This document shows positions 45,016-55,450 of a DNA stretch of 64,000 nucleotides, piece after piece (the stretch's first letter is position 1; every line of letters begins with the position of its first letter). The stretch is taken from the NCBI GenBank assembly GCA_032622095.1, contig CP136064.1, forward strand, positions 262,985,863 through 263,049,862, written 5' to 3'. This DNA comes from Siphonodentalium dalli. Its lineage: Eukaryota > Mollusca > Scaphopoda > Gadilida > Siphonodentaliidae. A model generated the notes under the pieces. It had not been told where the DNA came from, did no database searches, and saw only the letters and a program-made list of their open reading frames with translations. A program made the translations under genes and the position numbers.

Positions 45016-45204
45016 TGTTGTGTTCGCACACGTTCTCGATGCTAACAGAAGAGACAAAGCAACACGGCGACTCGTGTTACTATAAAATCCAGGGTTCAAC
45101 ACACTACTTGGAGGCTCAGCAGATATGTATGGATGGTGGAGCTCACTTACTCTTCCTCGAGACAAGACAGGAAAGACAGGATCTGATGGGAAAATTCCAA
45201 GCAG
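45016..45204 (+). CDS. CTLD3, N-terminal (A) exon
   Basis: The acceptor ATACCAACAG is followed in phase 1 by L-C-S-H-T-F, then E-E-T-K-Q-H-G-D-S-C-Y-Y-K, H-Y-L-E-A-Q-Q-I-C, D-G-G-A-H-L-L-F-L-E-T, R-Q-E-R-Q-D-L-M and the donor AGCAG|GTGAGC (phase 1). These are the beta1 S-C-Y-Y, alpha1 cysteine and G-G-x-H-L-L-x-L-E motifs of CTLDs. The acceptor is in the same place relative to the first cysteine as in CTLD2-A, which argues for an internal exon. An in-frame ATG at 44979 with a hydrophobic V-M-I-L-I-P-T-V-L lead would also allow a first-exon reading. Its B exon is 15 kb downstream at 60344. Confidence 0.85.
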
Positions 45205-45361
45205 GTGAGCAAAAGTTATATTACACATGTGTACGTGTGGAAACAATTCCATGCCGTCCGGGTGAATTTACTTCTTCTGCGAATTAATAACAGTGCGCCA
45301 GATACAAGACATTTAGACCAGTTTGTCACTTCCAAAGTTCAAATGTTAATTTTTCAAGTAA

Positions 45362-45486
45362 ATCATGTTACATGATATTATGAGAAGATACATAATTATA
45401 CATGATATACATGATATTATGAGAAGATACATAATTATACATGATATACATGATATTATGAGAAGATACATAATTATACAATACAA
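45362..45486 (+). repeat. about 39-bp tandem repeat, 3 copies
   Basis: Three nearly identical copies of CATGATATTATGAGAAGATA + CATAATTATACATGATATA in the intron just after CTLD3-A. Absent from the duplicate copy. Confidence 0.88.
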
Positions 45487-45499
45487 TACATGGTGTGCA

Positions 45500-45900
45500 A
45501 CAGTGGAAAAGGATTTTTCAGTGTGAGGGGGGGGGGGGGTATTCAATATTTATATTATAGGGCATCACAATGTTGTTTGATGACATGCATCACTAAGTCG
45601 CCCTATCTCCTCGAAACTGTTGGAGATATCGCGACTGAGTGCAGATATCATGCATTATTCGTTATTAACTCTTGCGTTTTGTATAAATTTGGAGAGTTTA
45701 ATCAGTATATTCTTGTTTTTGGAATTAAACAATTTAGTAAAATTTAACTAAATTCGGATAATTTCGAAAGAATTTGGGAATATATTTTTTTATTTCACGG
45801 TGCGAGTCTTCCGGTGTAAACAATAAAGCAGCCTCTATTTTGTTGTCATAATTATCCAGTTTTTCTTCAAAATGACTGATTCTATAGGACCTTTAGTTGG
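45500..45900. other. intron sequence, no gene
   Basis: Contains a poly-G run at about 45529-45539 and AT-rich sequence. No coding signal. Confidence 0.4.
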
Positions 45901-45909
45901 ATCAAAATG

Positions 45910-46212
45910 TTATGAAAGGAATGCCACACCAACGTGATGTAAAGGAGGGACATATCCCATTCCCGATGGATGAGTATTCTCTTTTGGCAAATCACGTCGT
46001 TCAACCATTGTAAATGTATCCACCTTCTTGTTGACACTATATGTAGACGCCATATTGCCCAACCCATTGTTTGGACTTAATTGATTTTCTATACATTGAT
46101 CATGGTTATGGACACTCCACGTCGCTGTGAAAATGTCACGCTCCAGTAGACAGTATCTAACAGTGCGATATGGAAAAGTAATCAAATAGCCACTGGTCAT
46201 GTACTGTGGCAC
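45910..46212 (-). CDS. unrecognised 100-codon minus-strand frame
   Basis: An ATG-initiated open frame with ordinary amino-acid composition, two cysteines and W-S-V-H-N-H. It lies antisense just upstream of LINE ORF1. I do not recognise a family. It may be the antisense of the LINE 5' region, a promoter segment, or chance. Nothing supports expression. Confidence 0.15.
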   Translation of the reverse strand: MPQYMTSGYLITFPYRTVRYCLLERDIFTATWSVHNHDQCIENQLSPNNGLGNMASTYSVNKKVDTFTMVERRDLPKENTHPSGMGYVPPLHHVGVAFLS

Positions 46213-46301
46213 ATTGCAGCTAACGGATATGTTCTAAAGCGACGACATTCGAACGTTTAACGCCCGTTCCGTTTCGAAGCAATTCCATACCCATTGCAAT
46301 T

Positions 46302-48260
46302 ATGGAAAACCTGATAACCAGCTCTTACGATATACTCAATGGCACAAACGTCCAATCCTACTCCCAAGAATCTGACATCACGCATCATGAAACTATTGAA
46401 TGTGTTAACCCATTACCTGACAAACATATAGACGAACCGGTAGACCTACCTGCATCCATAGAACTGGTTAACACTATTATCAAAGGTGACTCCGCGTGTA
46501 ATAACGATCTCGGACAAGCTATATCATGGGTATCAAGTTTCATTCATAATACACCGAAAGATGATTTCATGAGGATAATAATCAACACATGTGATAACTG
46601 TGAGACATATCTTGAGAAACTTCGACAGAATTTATTCGCACAGCTACAGGATTCACCTATTCATGAATTAGACCAGACAGTATCTCTCAAAAAGAGACTG
46701 AAACCAAAAAAGTCAGACAAAATAGATTCACACCAGTTATCGTTGGCAGATAAGCTTTCACGAGATATCTACAATCTTCTCTTGTTCATGGTTGATCATT
46801 CATATGACAATATCTCAGAAATGGTGAATCCAACAGGAGCTACAACAAGAAGTCAGTTAACATCCCAACCTCCGAAACATAACGATTCTGATATACAAAC
46901 AAAACTCAACACTATTCTGAATTCAATGAATGCTATTAAAGTGGAGTTAAGTGTCCTCAAGGAATGGAATTATGTTATAAATAAAACAATAAATGTCGAC
47001 GTACCGCTTATCCAAGGAAATATTTCCGGCTTAGACGCCAGGGTCAAAATAATCGAAACGGATCTCGCTGAGATGAAGAGAGCAATACATATCAATAAAA
47101 CTAAAATCGAACAAATCCAAGATGACACTTTGAATGATGCTAACCATATTAAATCCGATTTCAAATTGATGCGCCAGGATTTCTCTCACGTGATTGAGAG
47201 GTTTGAGAAGGAATGGGTCAGGATAAATTATAATACAGGATGCATTGGAGTTTTAGAGAAAAAAGTAAATATTATTTCTGAAAATAAACCCAAATGTGAT
47301 AACTCTTGTGATAACTCTTCATGTACCGCAGAATGTGTCAAATTCATAAAATCTACAATGGGGACATTCTTCGACGAGCTCCGAGAGAGAATGCACTCAA
47401 CATACCAGCGTACTGATGATGATGTCCAGTCCATCTCTACCAAAATCGATGGTGTACATGAACATTCTGTTAACGTTGCTGATATCGAGTCAAATGTCGG
47501 ACAATCATTCCACGATATCTCTATTAAATCGGCCGATGTCGAATCAAATCTCGACCAAGCAGTCGATGAAGAAATCCAACAACGTCGCACGTCGAATGAG
47601 CTTCGTTACCGTTCTCGCTCAAATGGTAGTTCGCGCCAGCGCTCTCGTTCTCGTTCTCGGTCACAGCATCGTCGTCATCACTCTCGACAACATTCTCGTT
47701 CACAACGAACATCTCAGCCAAGACAAAGTTCTCATCCACTGAACCAATCACGCGAACGGCATTATTCTAGAGACCGGTATAATAATTCTCATCATTCAGA
47801 GAGGCGATACTGCCCTGACTACAGTGACAGACGTTATTCACCATTCAGAGGTCAATCCCGCCAACAACGAGACCAAAACTACCAACGCAATCACGACAGA
47901 ACAGCTGACCAATATGACCGTAGATCTAATAGTCACCGAGCATTTCGCAAGTCCAAATACAGTTCTAAATTTCCTATTAAAACAGAACGTTTCATCCTGT
48001 CAAAATTCGGAAATGAAATCACTCAATCTAGCATTGAAAAATATTTACACGACAGTAGGATCAATTTCTCAGTTGTTAGACTGTTCTCCAGAGATGGTGA
48101 AGATTCATACGCTAGATTGAATATTTTCCATGAGCACTCAGCAATTATACTCGACAGAGATTTCTGGCCCGATGGAGCCATTTGTGTTCGTCTGGACACT
48201 CCAAGCCTGGATGTATCACGATCTGGACCTAACGATAGTGTCAGATCTCACTGGGGCTAA
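46302..48260 (+). CDS. LINE ORF1 protein with coiled coil and RS-rich region
   Basis: 652 residues; RNA-binding/chaperone ORF of the LINE. The N-terminal about 200 residues are unassigned. About residues 210-345 are rich in heptad-like I/L spacing and E/K (coiled coil, probably for trimerisation). A Cys cluster C-D-N-S-C-D-N-S-S-C-T-A-E-C lies at about 330-345. About residues 430-550 form a dense R-S/R-H region like SR proteins. The C-terminal 90 residues (F-I-L-S-K-F...D-R-D-F-W-P-D-G-A-I-C-V-R-L-D) resemble the RRM-like C-terminal domain with W-P-x-G common to metazoan LINE ORF1s. The start is the first ATG of the frame. It ends in TAA, with ORF2 downstream in the same frame. Confidence 0.85.
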   Translation: MENLITSSYDILNGTNVQSYSQESDITHHETIECVNPLPDKHIDEPVDLPASIELVNTIIKGDSACNNDLGQAISWVSSFIHNTPKDDFMRIIINTCDNCETYLEKLRQNLFAQLQDSPIHELDQTVSLKKRLKPKKSDKIDSHQLSLADKLSRDIYNLLLFMVDHSYDNISEMVNPTGATTRSQLTSQPPKHNDSDIQTKLNTILNSMNAIKVELSVLKEWNYVINKTINVDVPLIQGNISGLDARVKIIETDLAEMKRAIHINKTKIEQIQDDTLNDANHIKSDFKLMRQDFSHVIERFEKEWVRINYNTGCIGVLEKKVNIISENKPKCDNSCDNSSCTAECVKFIKSTMGTFFDELRERMHSTYQRTDDDVQSISTKIDGVHEHSVNVADIESNVGQSFHDISIKSADVESNLDQAVDEEIQQRRTSNELRYRSRSNGSSRQRSRSRSRSQHRRHHSRQHSRSQRTSQPRQSSHPLNQSRERHYSRDRYNNSHHSERRYCPDYSDRRYSPFRGQSRQQRDQNYQRNHDRTADQYDRRSNSHRAFRKSKYSSKFPIKTERFILSKFGNEITQSSIEKYLHDSRINFSVVRLFSRDGEDSYARLNIFHEHSAIILDRDFWPDGAICVRLDTPSLDVSRSGPNDSVRSHWG

Positions 48261-48299
48261 TTTACGTCCCTCTCAAACAAGCGTTCGCTCTTCAACAGT

Positions 48300-51200
48300 A
48301 TGACGATTCTCAGGTCACTAACTATTTTCATCATGATTACGCTCATGTCGTGGAATGCAACTGGTATTTTCTCTTCTTCATCATATCTATCAAAGATCTT
48401 GGACAACCAGAACATTGATATATGCGGTGTATCAGAACACTGGCTGCGAGATTCAAACTCATCATTTATGCAGTACTTATCCCAATATTACATTTCTCAT
48501 ACAGTGTGTGATGCGTCCATGGTCGGCGTAAATAAAAGAGGTCGACCGAAAGCTGGAGTCGCTTTATTTTGGCACAAGCGCTGGAACAATGTTGTCTCAA
48601 TTATAGATACATCCGACGACCGTATAATTGGCATTCAGGTGCATGCTGGTGAAGGGAATTTTTATTATATTTTCCAAGTATATCTTCCCTCATCCAACCA
48701 TTCACATGATCTCTTTTCCAATTATATGCAGAAAGTTACCAATATATTTGACTCGTATCGCCCACTTGGAACTGTTGTTGTTATGGGTGATTTCAATGCC
48801 AACTCACTAAGAGCAAATCCACGAAGTGTCGCTCTCTCGTACCTCTATAACGACAAAGGTGTCTTCTCTCCGATTGAAAACACGTTCAAAGCAACTCCTG
48901 TGAAAACCTTCGTTCCTCCTATGTCGCCCGAATCGGGGTCAATAATTGATCATTTCCTCATGCATAAGTCTATGGAATATAAAATACAAATGGTAGACAT
49001 TCTAATTGATGAAAGTATTGACGTATCTACACATCGACCAATTGTATTGCATATGGATGAATCGGTGTGTGCTCCAGTGAGCTATTCGTCACATAATATG
49101 TGTTCATTCAAAATGAAATGGTCAGCTCTGTGTTCAAATTCATCCCTCGCTGAAACATTCTCAACCGATGTAGAAAATAACTGCCCTAAATTTGAAATCA
49201 CCGATATAACTTCTTTGGATCACTATTATGACGCAATAATCTCTGCCCTTAATAACGCCTCAAAAGTCGTCCCAAAAATAAAATTCAGAAGTCACGTGAA
49301 ACCATACTGGAACGATACGTTGAAAGCTACTCACTATAGCATGCGCTCTTGTCGCAGAACGTGGATAGCTGAAGGTCGGCCTCGTGACGAATCCTCTAAT
49401 TCCTTCATTCAATATAAAGAGGCCAAGCGCGAATTCAGACGAGAACATCGTAAACAGTCAGAAAAATTCATGCGCGAACGTGATGCAGAAATTGACAAAT
49501 GCGCAGAAGTTGATCAGGATTCATTTTTCCGCATTTTTAATGCAAAACGCAAAATGCGCAATACTCTTTCATCTCCGCACTTCATACATAACGGAGAAAC
49601 GCTCCGCAGCAATTGCGACATATCAAATGCATGGGGCTCATATTACGCAAACTTGTTTCTTCCCATGCAAGATGAGAGTTTTGACCCAGTCCATTTTGAA
49701 TTTGTCAACAATTTCGTATCTTCGCAGGAAAAATCAAAATCAACAAATATTGTAGACGGTGTTCTTTGCAATCCCATTACTGAATCGGAGCTGACCAATA
49801 TTATCCCAAAGCTCAATAAAAATAAGGCAATGGGATATGACTTAATAGCCAATGAGCACATCTTATATAGTGGCTCGCCACTCATGCACAGACTCTGTTA
49901 TATGTACAGTAAAATGCTTCAATATGCACATGTACCTGAGAGTGCAAAGAAAGGAGTAATGATTTCTTTGTACAAGGGTGGCAAGAAGCCCATGCATGCA
50001 TTTGATAGTTACAGACCTATCACCATTATGCCTTCGTTATATAAATTATTTGAAAAAGTCCTTCTTGTGCGCATGCAAACATACACACCAACACTAATAA
50101 CAGTCAATTCACTACAGCATGGATTCCAACGTGGTGTTAGTTGCATGGCAACATCCTATTTACTACAGGAGTGTATAACTTATACCAAAGAATCACATAG
50201 TAAATTATTCTCTTGTTTTTTAGACGTACGTAAGGCTTTTGATTCTGTGTGGCTAAATGGATTGCTGTTGAAACTGCACAAGAGGGGCTTTGACGGCCAA
50301 ATGTGGCATGTATTCAAATCGCTCTTATCTGGTATAAAATGTTGTGTGAAATATAGGCAATCTACATCCAACTGGTTCGATATCCTACAGGTAGCCAGAC
50401 AAGGGTCGATTCTATCGCCTCTATTATATATGATATATGTGGACGATCTAATTGAAGATCTTACAAATTCCTCCTGTGGACTTCATCTGAATGGAATAAA
50501 CTGCACATCGCCAGTACAGGCAGATGACATGGCCTTGCTGTCATTATCTGAAACTGGACTTACTACACTATGTTCTATATGTCTGAAGTATAGTACAAAA
50601 TGGAGATACTTATATAACTCGTCGAAAACTTTCATAATAGTATTTAATGAATCGCAAAAAGAATTTGCGAAAGCTCAGCGTTCATGGCAATTTGGCAATA
50701 CCATTATCGAAGAAGTCTCCTCTGGAAAACACTTGGGCATCAATATAGAAAAATTTAGCTTCAATTCTAAACTGGTCAACAATGTTTGCACAAAACTTAG
50801 AGGGACCTATCTATCCTTGACGAATGCAGGTGTTTATGCTGGAGGCATAACTCCAGACAGCTGTCTTAAAATATATAAGTCAATTGTGATCCCCAAGGCC
50901 CTGTACGGTAGCGAGCTAATGTGGGGCTTGTCTAATACTGATTATACCTTTCTCGAAAAGGCTCACCGCTTCTGTCTCAAAAATATGCAAGGTTTTCCGG
51001 CACATACTCGCACATGCATTGTACAGAGTCTTGTAGGTTGCAGTGAACTTACATCATTCATTGACAAAAGAAAGCTGAGTCTATTTGCTACCTTGTGTAG
51101 GCTTGATGTTTGTAAAACTGCCAAAATGTTATTCCTGATGAGATTGCACAGTTATATTATTGAATTATGTTGTAATCAGAAATCATTCATTGCAGATATA

Positions 51201-51839
51201 GTCCATGTTTTACATAAATACAACTTACACGAGTACCTCGCAGTCTTTGCACAGACTGGCATCTTTCCATCTAAAGAGTCGTGGAAACATACCGTGGAAA
51301 CTGAAGTACACAAATCAGACGACGAACGGTGGAGATCTTCCATAACTGCAGAAAATAACTTAAGACAATATGGGCTAATGCAAGCCTCTCTGACGTCTTC
51401 ACTCATATGGCGAACGTGTAGGCTATATCCGGAGGAGAAATTCACTTATCTCTTTCTTGTCCGGTGGATAGCTCACACAGCCTACGGTGATAGTGGGTGT
51501 TGTAAATTTTGTAACAAGCTATACCAGTGCTTAATTAATCATGTATTAATAGAATGTGCATCTATTGCAAGTGCACGCAACGCAATTTGGTATGATATCA
51601 TCAACACATTCGGAATAAACGTCTTCATATTCCTAGATGCCCTACCTAAGTGCTCGCAACTAGCAGTATTTTGGGGAAAAGTTCCATCTGAAGTTCTTGA
51701 AGATGGAACTAACTCTTTTCATTTCGTCTTGCGATTCTTTGCAAAATCGAGCATAAAACTATGGTATTGCTTCCACCTTCAACATGATGGTCGTTATTCG
51801 GATACCATTATACCTGATCAACAACCACTTGATGTATAA
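48300..51839 (+). CDS. LINE ORF2 polyprotein: AP endonuclease, reverse transcriptase, C-terminal zinc knuckle
   Basis: 1179 residues, uninterrupted. APE-type endonuclease: S-W-N near residue 17, S-E-H-W-L near 45-49, G-D-F-N at 163-166, I-I-D-H at 215-218 and T-H-R-P at 244-247, all catalytic blocks present. Reverse transcriptase about 490-850: S-Y-R-P-I-T (570-575), H-G-F-Q-R-G-V-S-C, L-D-V-R-K-A-F-D-S-V-W (catalytic D642), R-Q-G-S-I-L-S-P-L-L-Y, and A-D-D at 741-743 preceded by Q rather than the usual Y. The C-terminus has C-x2-C-x10-H-x4-C near 1066-1085. There is no RNase H. It supplies target nicking and target-primed reverse transcription. An upstream ATG cluster (M1, M12, M16) leaves the true start open. 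Confidence 0.93.
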   Translation: MTILRSLTIFIMITLMSWNATGIFSSSSYLSKILDNQNIDICGVSEHWLRDSNSSFMQYLSQYYISHTVCDASMVGVNKRGRPKAGVALFWHKRWNNVVSIIDTSDDRIIGIQVHAGEGNFYYIFQVYLPSSNHSHDLFSNYMQKVTNIFDSYRPLGTVVVMGDFNANSLRANPRSVALSYLYNDKGVFSPIENTFKATPVKTFVPPMSPESGSIIDHFLMHKSMEYKIQMVDILIDESIDVSTHRPIVLHMDESVCAPVSYSSHNMCSFKMKWSALCSNSSLAETFSTDVENNCPKFEITDITSLDHYYDAIISALNNASKVVPKIKFRSHVKPYWNDTLKATHYSMRSCRRTWIAEGRPRDESSNSFIQYKEAKREFRREHRKQSEKFMRERDAEIDKCAEVDQDSFFRIFNAKRKMRNTLSSPHFIHNGETLRSNCDISNAWGSYYANLFLPMQDESFDPVHFEFVNNFVSSQEKSKSTNIVDGVLCNPITESELTNIIPKLNKNKAMGYDLIANEHILYSGSPLMHRLCYMYSKMLQYAHVPESAKKGVMISLYKGGKKPMHAFDSYRPITIMPSLYKLFEKVLLVRMQTYTPTLITVNSLQHGFQRGVSCMATSYLLQECITYTKESHSKLFSCFLDVRKAFDSVWLNGLLLKLHKRGFDGQMWHVFKSLLSGIKCCVKYRQSTSNWFDILQVARQGSILSPLLYMIYVDDLIEDLTNSSCGLHLNGINCTSPVQADDMALLSLSETGLTTLCSICLKYSTKWRYLYNSSKTFIIVFNESQKEFAKAQRSWQFGNTIIEEVSSGKHLGINIEKFSFNSKLVNNVCTKLRGTYLSLTNAGVYAGGITPDSCLKIYKSIVIPKALYGSELMWGLSNTDYTFLEKAHRFCLKNMQGFPAHTRTCIVQSLVGCSELTSFIDKRKLSLFATLCRLDVCKTAKMLFLMRLHSYIIELCCNQKSFIADIVHVLHKYNLHEYLAVFAQTGIFPSKESWKHTVETEVHKSDDERWRSSITAENNLRQYGLMQASLTSSLIWRTCRLYPEEKFTYLFLVRWIAHTAYGDSGCCKFCNKLYQCLINHVLIECASIASARNAIWYDIINTFGINVFIFLDALPKCSQLAVFWGKVPSEVLEDGTNSFHFVLRFFAKSSIKLWYCFHLQHDGRYSDTIIPDQQPLDV

Positions 51840-52245
51840 CTACCAATAGAAGCAGCTAGTGCATGTAGTGTTCTCTCATCTGTTCTTTTGTGTGAATGTT
51901 TGTCTGAGTGGACAACATGTGTGTGCGTTCGTGTGTGTGCGCGTGTTTGTATGAGAGAGTGTGAGAGAATGTGTGTGATGCTGGGTATACCAGGTGTATA
52001 TGTGTCAATGTTAGTGGATGTCTCTGCGTGATTGCGGTATACATGTGTGACTTCGCATTTTGTGCGTGCCAAAACTAACTGTAAATATTTTGGATATTTC
52101 CTTATTATTATGTAACATTTTGTTCATGTCAGTACTTGTATATATGTTTGCTTTTGTGATGCTACTGTGATAAACTGTATTTATATTATATAACAACTCT
52201 CCACCAATGGAGGACAATAAAGATATATATATATATATATATATA
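51840..52245 (+). other. LINE 3' UTR with AATAAAG and (AT)n tail
   Basis: GT-rich non-coding region after the ORF2 stop, with TGTGTGCG-type stretches at about 51900-51990. It ends in GGACAATAAAG and about 22 bp of alternating AT. The AATAAA may act as the poly(A) signal of the element. Confidence 0.75.
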
Positions 52246-52694
52246 AAACAAATTTATATTAAGTTCTCATTTCTATTTGTTGTTATTGAAATGTGTAGAA
52301 AGAAACTGCTTGCACGTTGGTAAGTGGTTACAACCTCTGCTTGCACATTGGTAAGTGGCAGCTCAGACCCAGTCTCCATTGTAACAAAAGAGACGTGGAT
52401 AGGTATGCAGTTGTATACAGTCACAAACTAAATGACCCCAAGTCCACAAAACGAATTATTGAAACTGACCAATTAATTGTAAATCTTTTCAATTTCTGTA
52501 ACTTTTGCAAAATATCTATAATTGTGTAAAAGAAGTCTGAATGAGTATGTATTTTTTATCTCAATAAAAATAAGCAAAATCGCCATATGGTTTTAAATTT
52601 AAAATGGTTTAGGGAATTTGCTATCTGTCTGCCATTATGACTCTATCATCGTTGTCTCGTTAATGTGTCTTCGCCATCTCTTACCCCTCTTAAT
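52246..52694. other. intron sequence, no gene
   Basis: Includes a local duplication of CTGCTTGCACRTTGGTAAGT at about 52306 and 52338. No coding content. Confidence 0.4.
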
Positions 52695-52804
52695 GCTGGT
52701 TTGCTGTCTACAGTATATACCAGCTCCTTAATTATCTCTATATCCCTTGCTGGCGTGTTCACACTCTCCGCTATGTGGCGTAACCATTGAATGTTTCATC
52801 TCTT

Positions 52805-55450
52805 GGAAACTAAGCTACTAATATCTACGCACAGGGTATCAACAATTACGAATATGCGTTGTATACATTCCCACTTCATGGCCGAGATTTGTCTGCTCTC
52901 CGATCATCACACGATACATTAGTTCACTGAAGAAACAAAGTTAGTCAATATATTCGTCATCTGTTTTTCCACATGATGACTAATATATGTTAACATGTCA
53001 GCGAACGTCTTGATGCATTACGTAACATGATTAACTGTGTGGAAATGAATCCCACAAGACATGGTATAAATAATTTGGCCCATTTTATTTCTCGTATTTT
53101 ATCCGAATCGGCAATTGATGCATTTGGGACTTACCGCGAACGCAACAGGCGTACAATTGCAAAACAAACATGCAAACCAGATTAGAGGTGGTTCGATTAT
53201 GAATATCGTAGCTACCGAACAAAATTCAATTTTGCGCGGAAAGGATATAACAAATATAAGTCGAAAGCCACCAAATCTGATCTAAGACAGGTGAGTACAG
53301 TGTATAAGAAAACTATGGACAGAACACGGTCGGAAATGCTCACAAAATGTAAAAAGGAATTGAGGGAAATTCCCAAGAAGTCGACGAATACATTTTGGAA
53401 TACGTCCAAAAGATTCTCAAAGTATAATGTTAAGCAAATGGATGACCAGATTAATTTAAATACCATATTTGAGCACTTTAAATCCTTGAATGATTCAGAT
53501 ATGGAAACCGATTTGAGTAGTTTGATTCGCAGTATGGAAGAATTGCAATGTACAGACCACCTTAACATACCAATTAGTTCAGAAGAGACATCTGCTGTTG
53601 TCGGGGCTTTGAAATCAAACAAGGCCGCGTGTTTCGATAACGTGAACAACATTAAATCCACACTTAATATATTACTGCCATTTTATACTAAGTTATTTAA
53701 TTTGATTTTTGATACTGTGCTTTCTCTGATGTCTGGACAAACGGTATGACTAAGCCCTTATGTAAAAATATAGAGGCATAACCTTGCTGAGTGGCATCGT
53801 TATTTACTGGTATTATCAACAACATGCTTAGTAGTTACGTAGAAGAAAACCACATACTTACAGATAATCAATTCGGTTTTCGGAAAGGCAGATCTACATT
53901 AGACAACATCTCTATTTTGTACAGTTTGACATAAATATATTTGCGGAATGGGAGAAAACTTTATTGCTCATTTATAGATTTCAAAAAAGCGTTTGATGCT
54001 GTTTGGAAACAGGGCCTATGGGTAAAACTAATAAGAATATGGCATAAACGGTAGGATTTTCAATGTTATTCGTAACACGTATCAATCAACTAAATATTTT
54101 GTATTGAAAGGTGACGTAAGATCTGAGTATTTACCATCTTATATAGGTGTTAAACAGGGAGATCCTGTCACCTTTACTCTTTGCATTGTATTTGAATGAT
54201 CTAGAAGACTTTTTAGAAAGTGGCGCTGCATATGGACTCAAGTATTTGAATGATCAAACCTTTAAGCAGATTGGTTGTTTTCTGAAACTTTGGTGCATCT
54301 TGTGTGCTGATGACACCGCTTTATTGGCGGATAAACCCTGCGGATATGCAACGACTTCTTTGTGCGTTTGCAGACTATTGCGAATGGTGGGAAATTACCA
54401 TCAACGCGCAAAAGACCAAGGTTATGGTTTTCGGAAGTAAACGTCTCCACACGCCCCCAAAGTTCATTGAACGGTAACGACTAACGAGCTTGAAATTGTT
54501 GACGAATTTACATACCTTGGTATTGACTTCTCCTTTAACGGCAGAGTTTGTCGTGCAGTCAAGAAAACTCGGACAAAAGCTACCAAAGCAATGTATGCTC
54601 TACTTTCGAAAGTGCGCAATCTTATTTTATCTGTCGATTTGTCGTTGAAACTATTTGAATATCTAGTCCAACCGATTTTATTGTACAGTTGTGATATTTG
54701 GGGATTCGAAAGTAGTCGCGATATTGAAACGGCACACCTAGGATTTTGTAAAACATTGACGAATATGAAAAGTAGCACGCCGAGTTATATGGTTTATGGA
54801 GAGTAAGGCCGATGGCCACTCTATATTGAGATCAAGAAGAGAAGACATCATATTGGTGTCGGATTGTAAAGAAAGATATAGGTATAACATCAGTACTGCT
54901 TGAATTGCACACAACTAAACGCGTAGATTGAGAAAATGGAATCGCAAACGCGTAGAAGCAGTAACAAAGATAGTTCATGCGCACATTGTGACGCCTTGCT
55001 ATGCAATTAATTCCATTTTATTATTTTGTGTCCGCAACTTGAACAACTACGAGAAAAATACATTACGAAGGCATGTTATAACGAACTTTCGCGGGAACTC
55101 TTAACTCGACTAGCCCTGACATAGTAAACAATTTGGCGATCGTTATAAAACTCGGGTTGAACAAATTCTAATAAAAAGGGCACAATTATAAATGATGAAT
55201 ACGTAATAAATGCAAAAATTGTTTGCTTGTAAATTTATTGTGTGTGTTTTGTATCTGTTTAGTGTGTGTTAACGCTGCATGTTTGTTTAATTCAATGTGT
55301 CACATGTTCCTTGTGTGTTTACGGCCTCTAATTTATTGTGAACAATTATATAATGTTATATATGTGTAAATAGTGTAAATAGTTAAGTCATCGCTCATGT
55401 TCCATGTAAAAACGGCTGAGATTAAAGCATCATTCATTCATGCAATCCAT
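52805..55450 (+). pseudogene. truncated, frameshifted LINE of a second clade
   Basis: Several frames together show a LINE ORF2. The end of the endonuclease lies near 52880-52925 (a decayed L-S-D-H block), followed by the inter-domain region (about 53000-53290). RT blocks are K-S-N-K-A, D-N-Q-F-G-F-R-K-G-R-S-T, F-I-D-F-K-K-A-F-D-A-V-W (about 53967-54004), G-V-K-Q-G-D-P, C-A-D-D-T-A-L-L-A (about 54305-54330) and Y-L-G-I-D-F. The C-terminal part has L-L-Y-S-C-D-I-W-G-F-E and C-K-T-L...S-T-P-S-Y-M-V-Y-G-E (54591-54806). It ends in GATTAAAGCATCATTCATTC, an ATTC-type tail. It is 5'-truncated, has several stops and lies sense to the CTLD gene. It is absent from the short duplicated copy. Confidence 0.85.

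Larger units (their letters stand above)
46302..52245 (+). mobile_element. apparently intact non-LTR retrotransposon (APE-type LINE, CR1/L2-like group)
   Basis: Both ORFs are open end to end, followed by an about 400-bp 3' region ending GGACAATAAAG and a (AT)n tail at 52223-52245. Short-repeat 3' tails are typical of CR1/L2-group elements. The 5' boundary is undefined; the 5' UTR must lie in part of 45.5-46.3 kb. The element has no counterpart in the short copy of the duplication, so it inserted in the long copy only or was lost from the other. Intact ORFs suggest a recent, possibly active insertion. A decayed relative lies antisense at 33570-35900. The clade within the CR1/L2 group is not certain. 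Confidence 0.88.

Noticed and set aside
51900-52072. 84-codon His/Thr-rich minus-strand frame
   Set aside because: Antisense of the GT-rich LINE 3' UTR.
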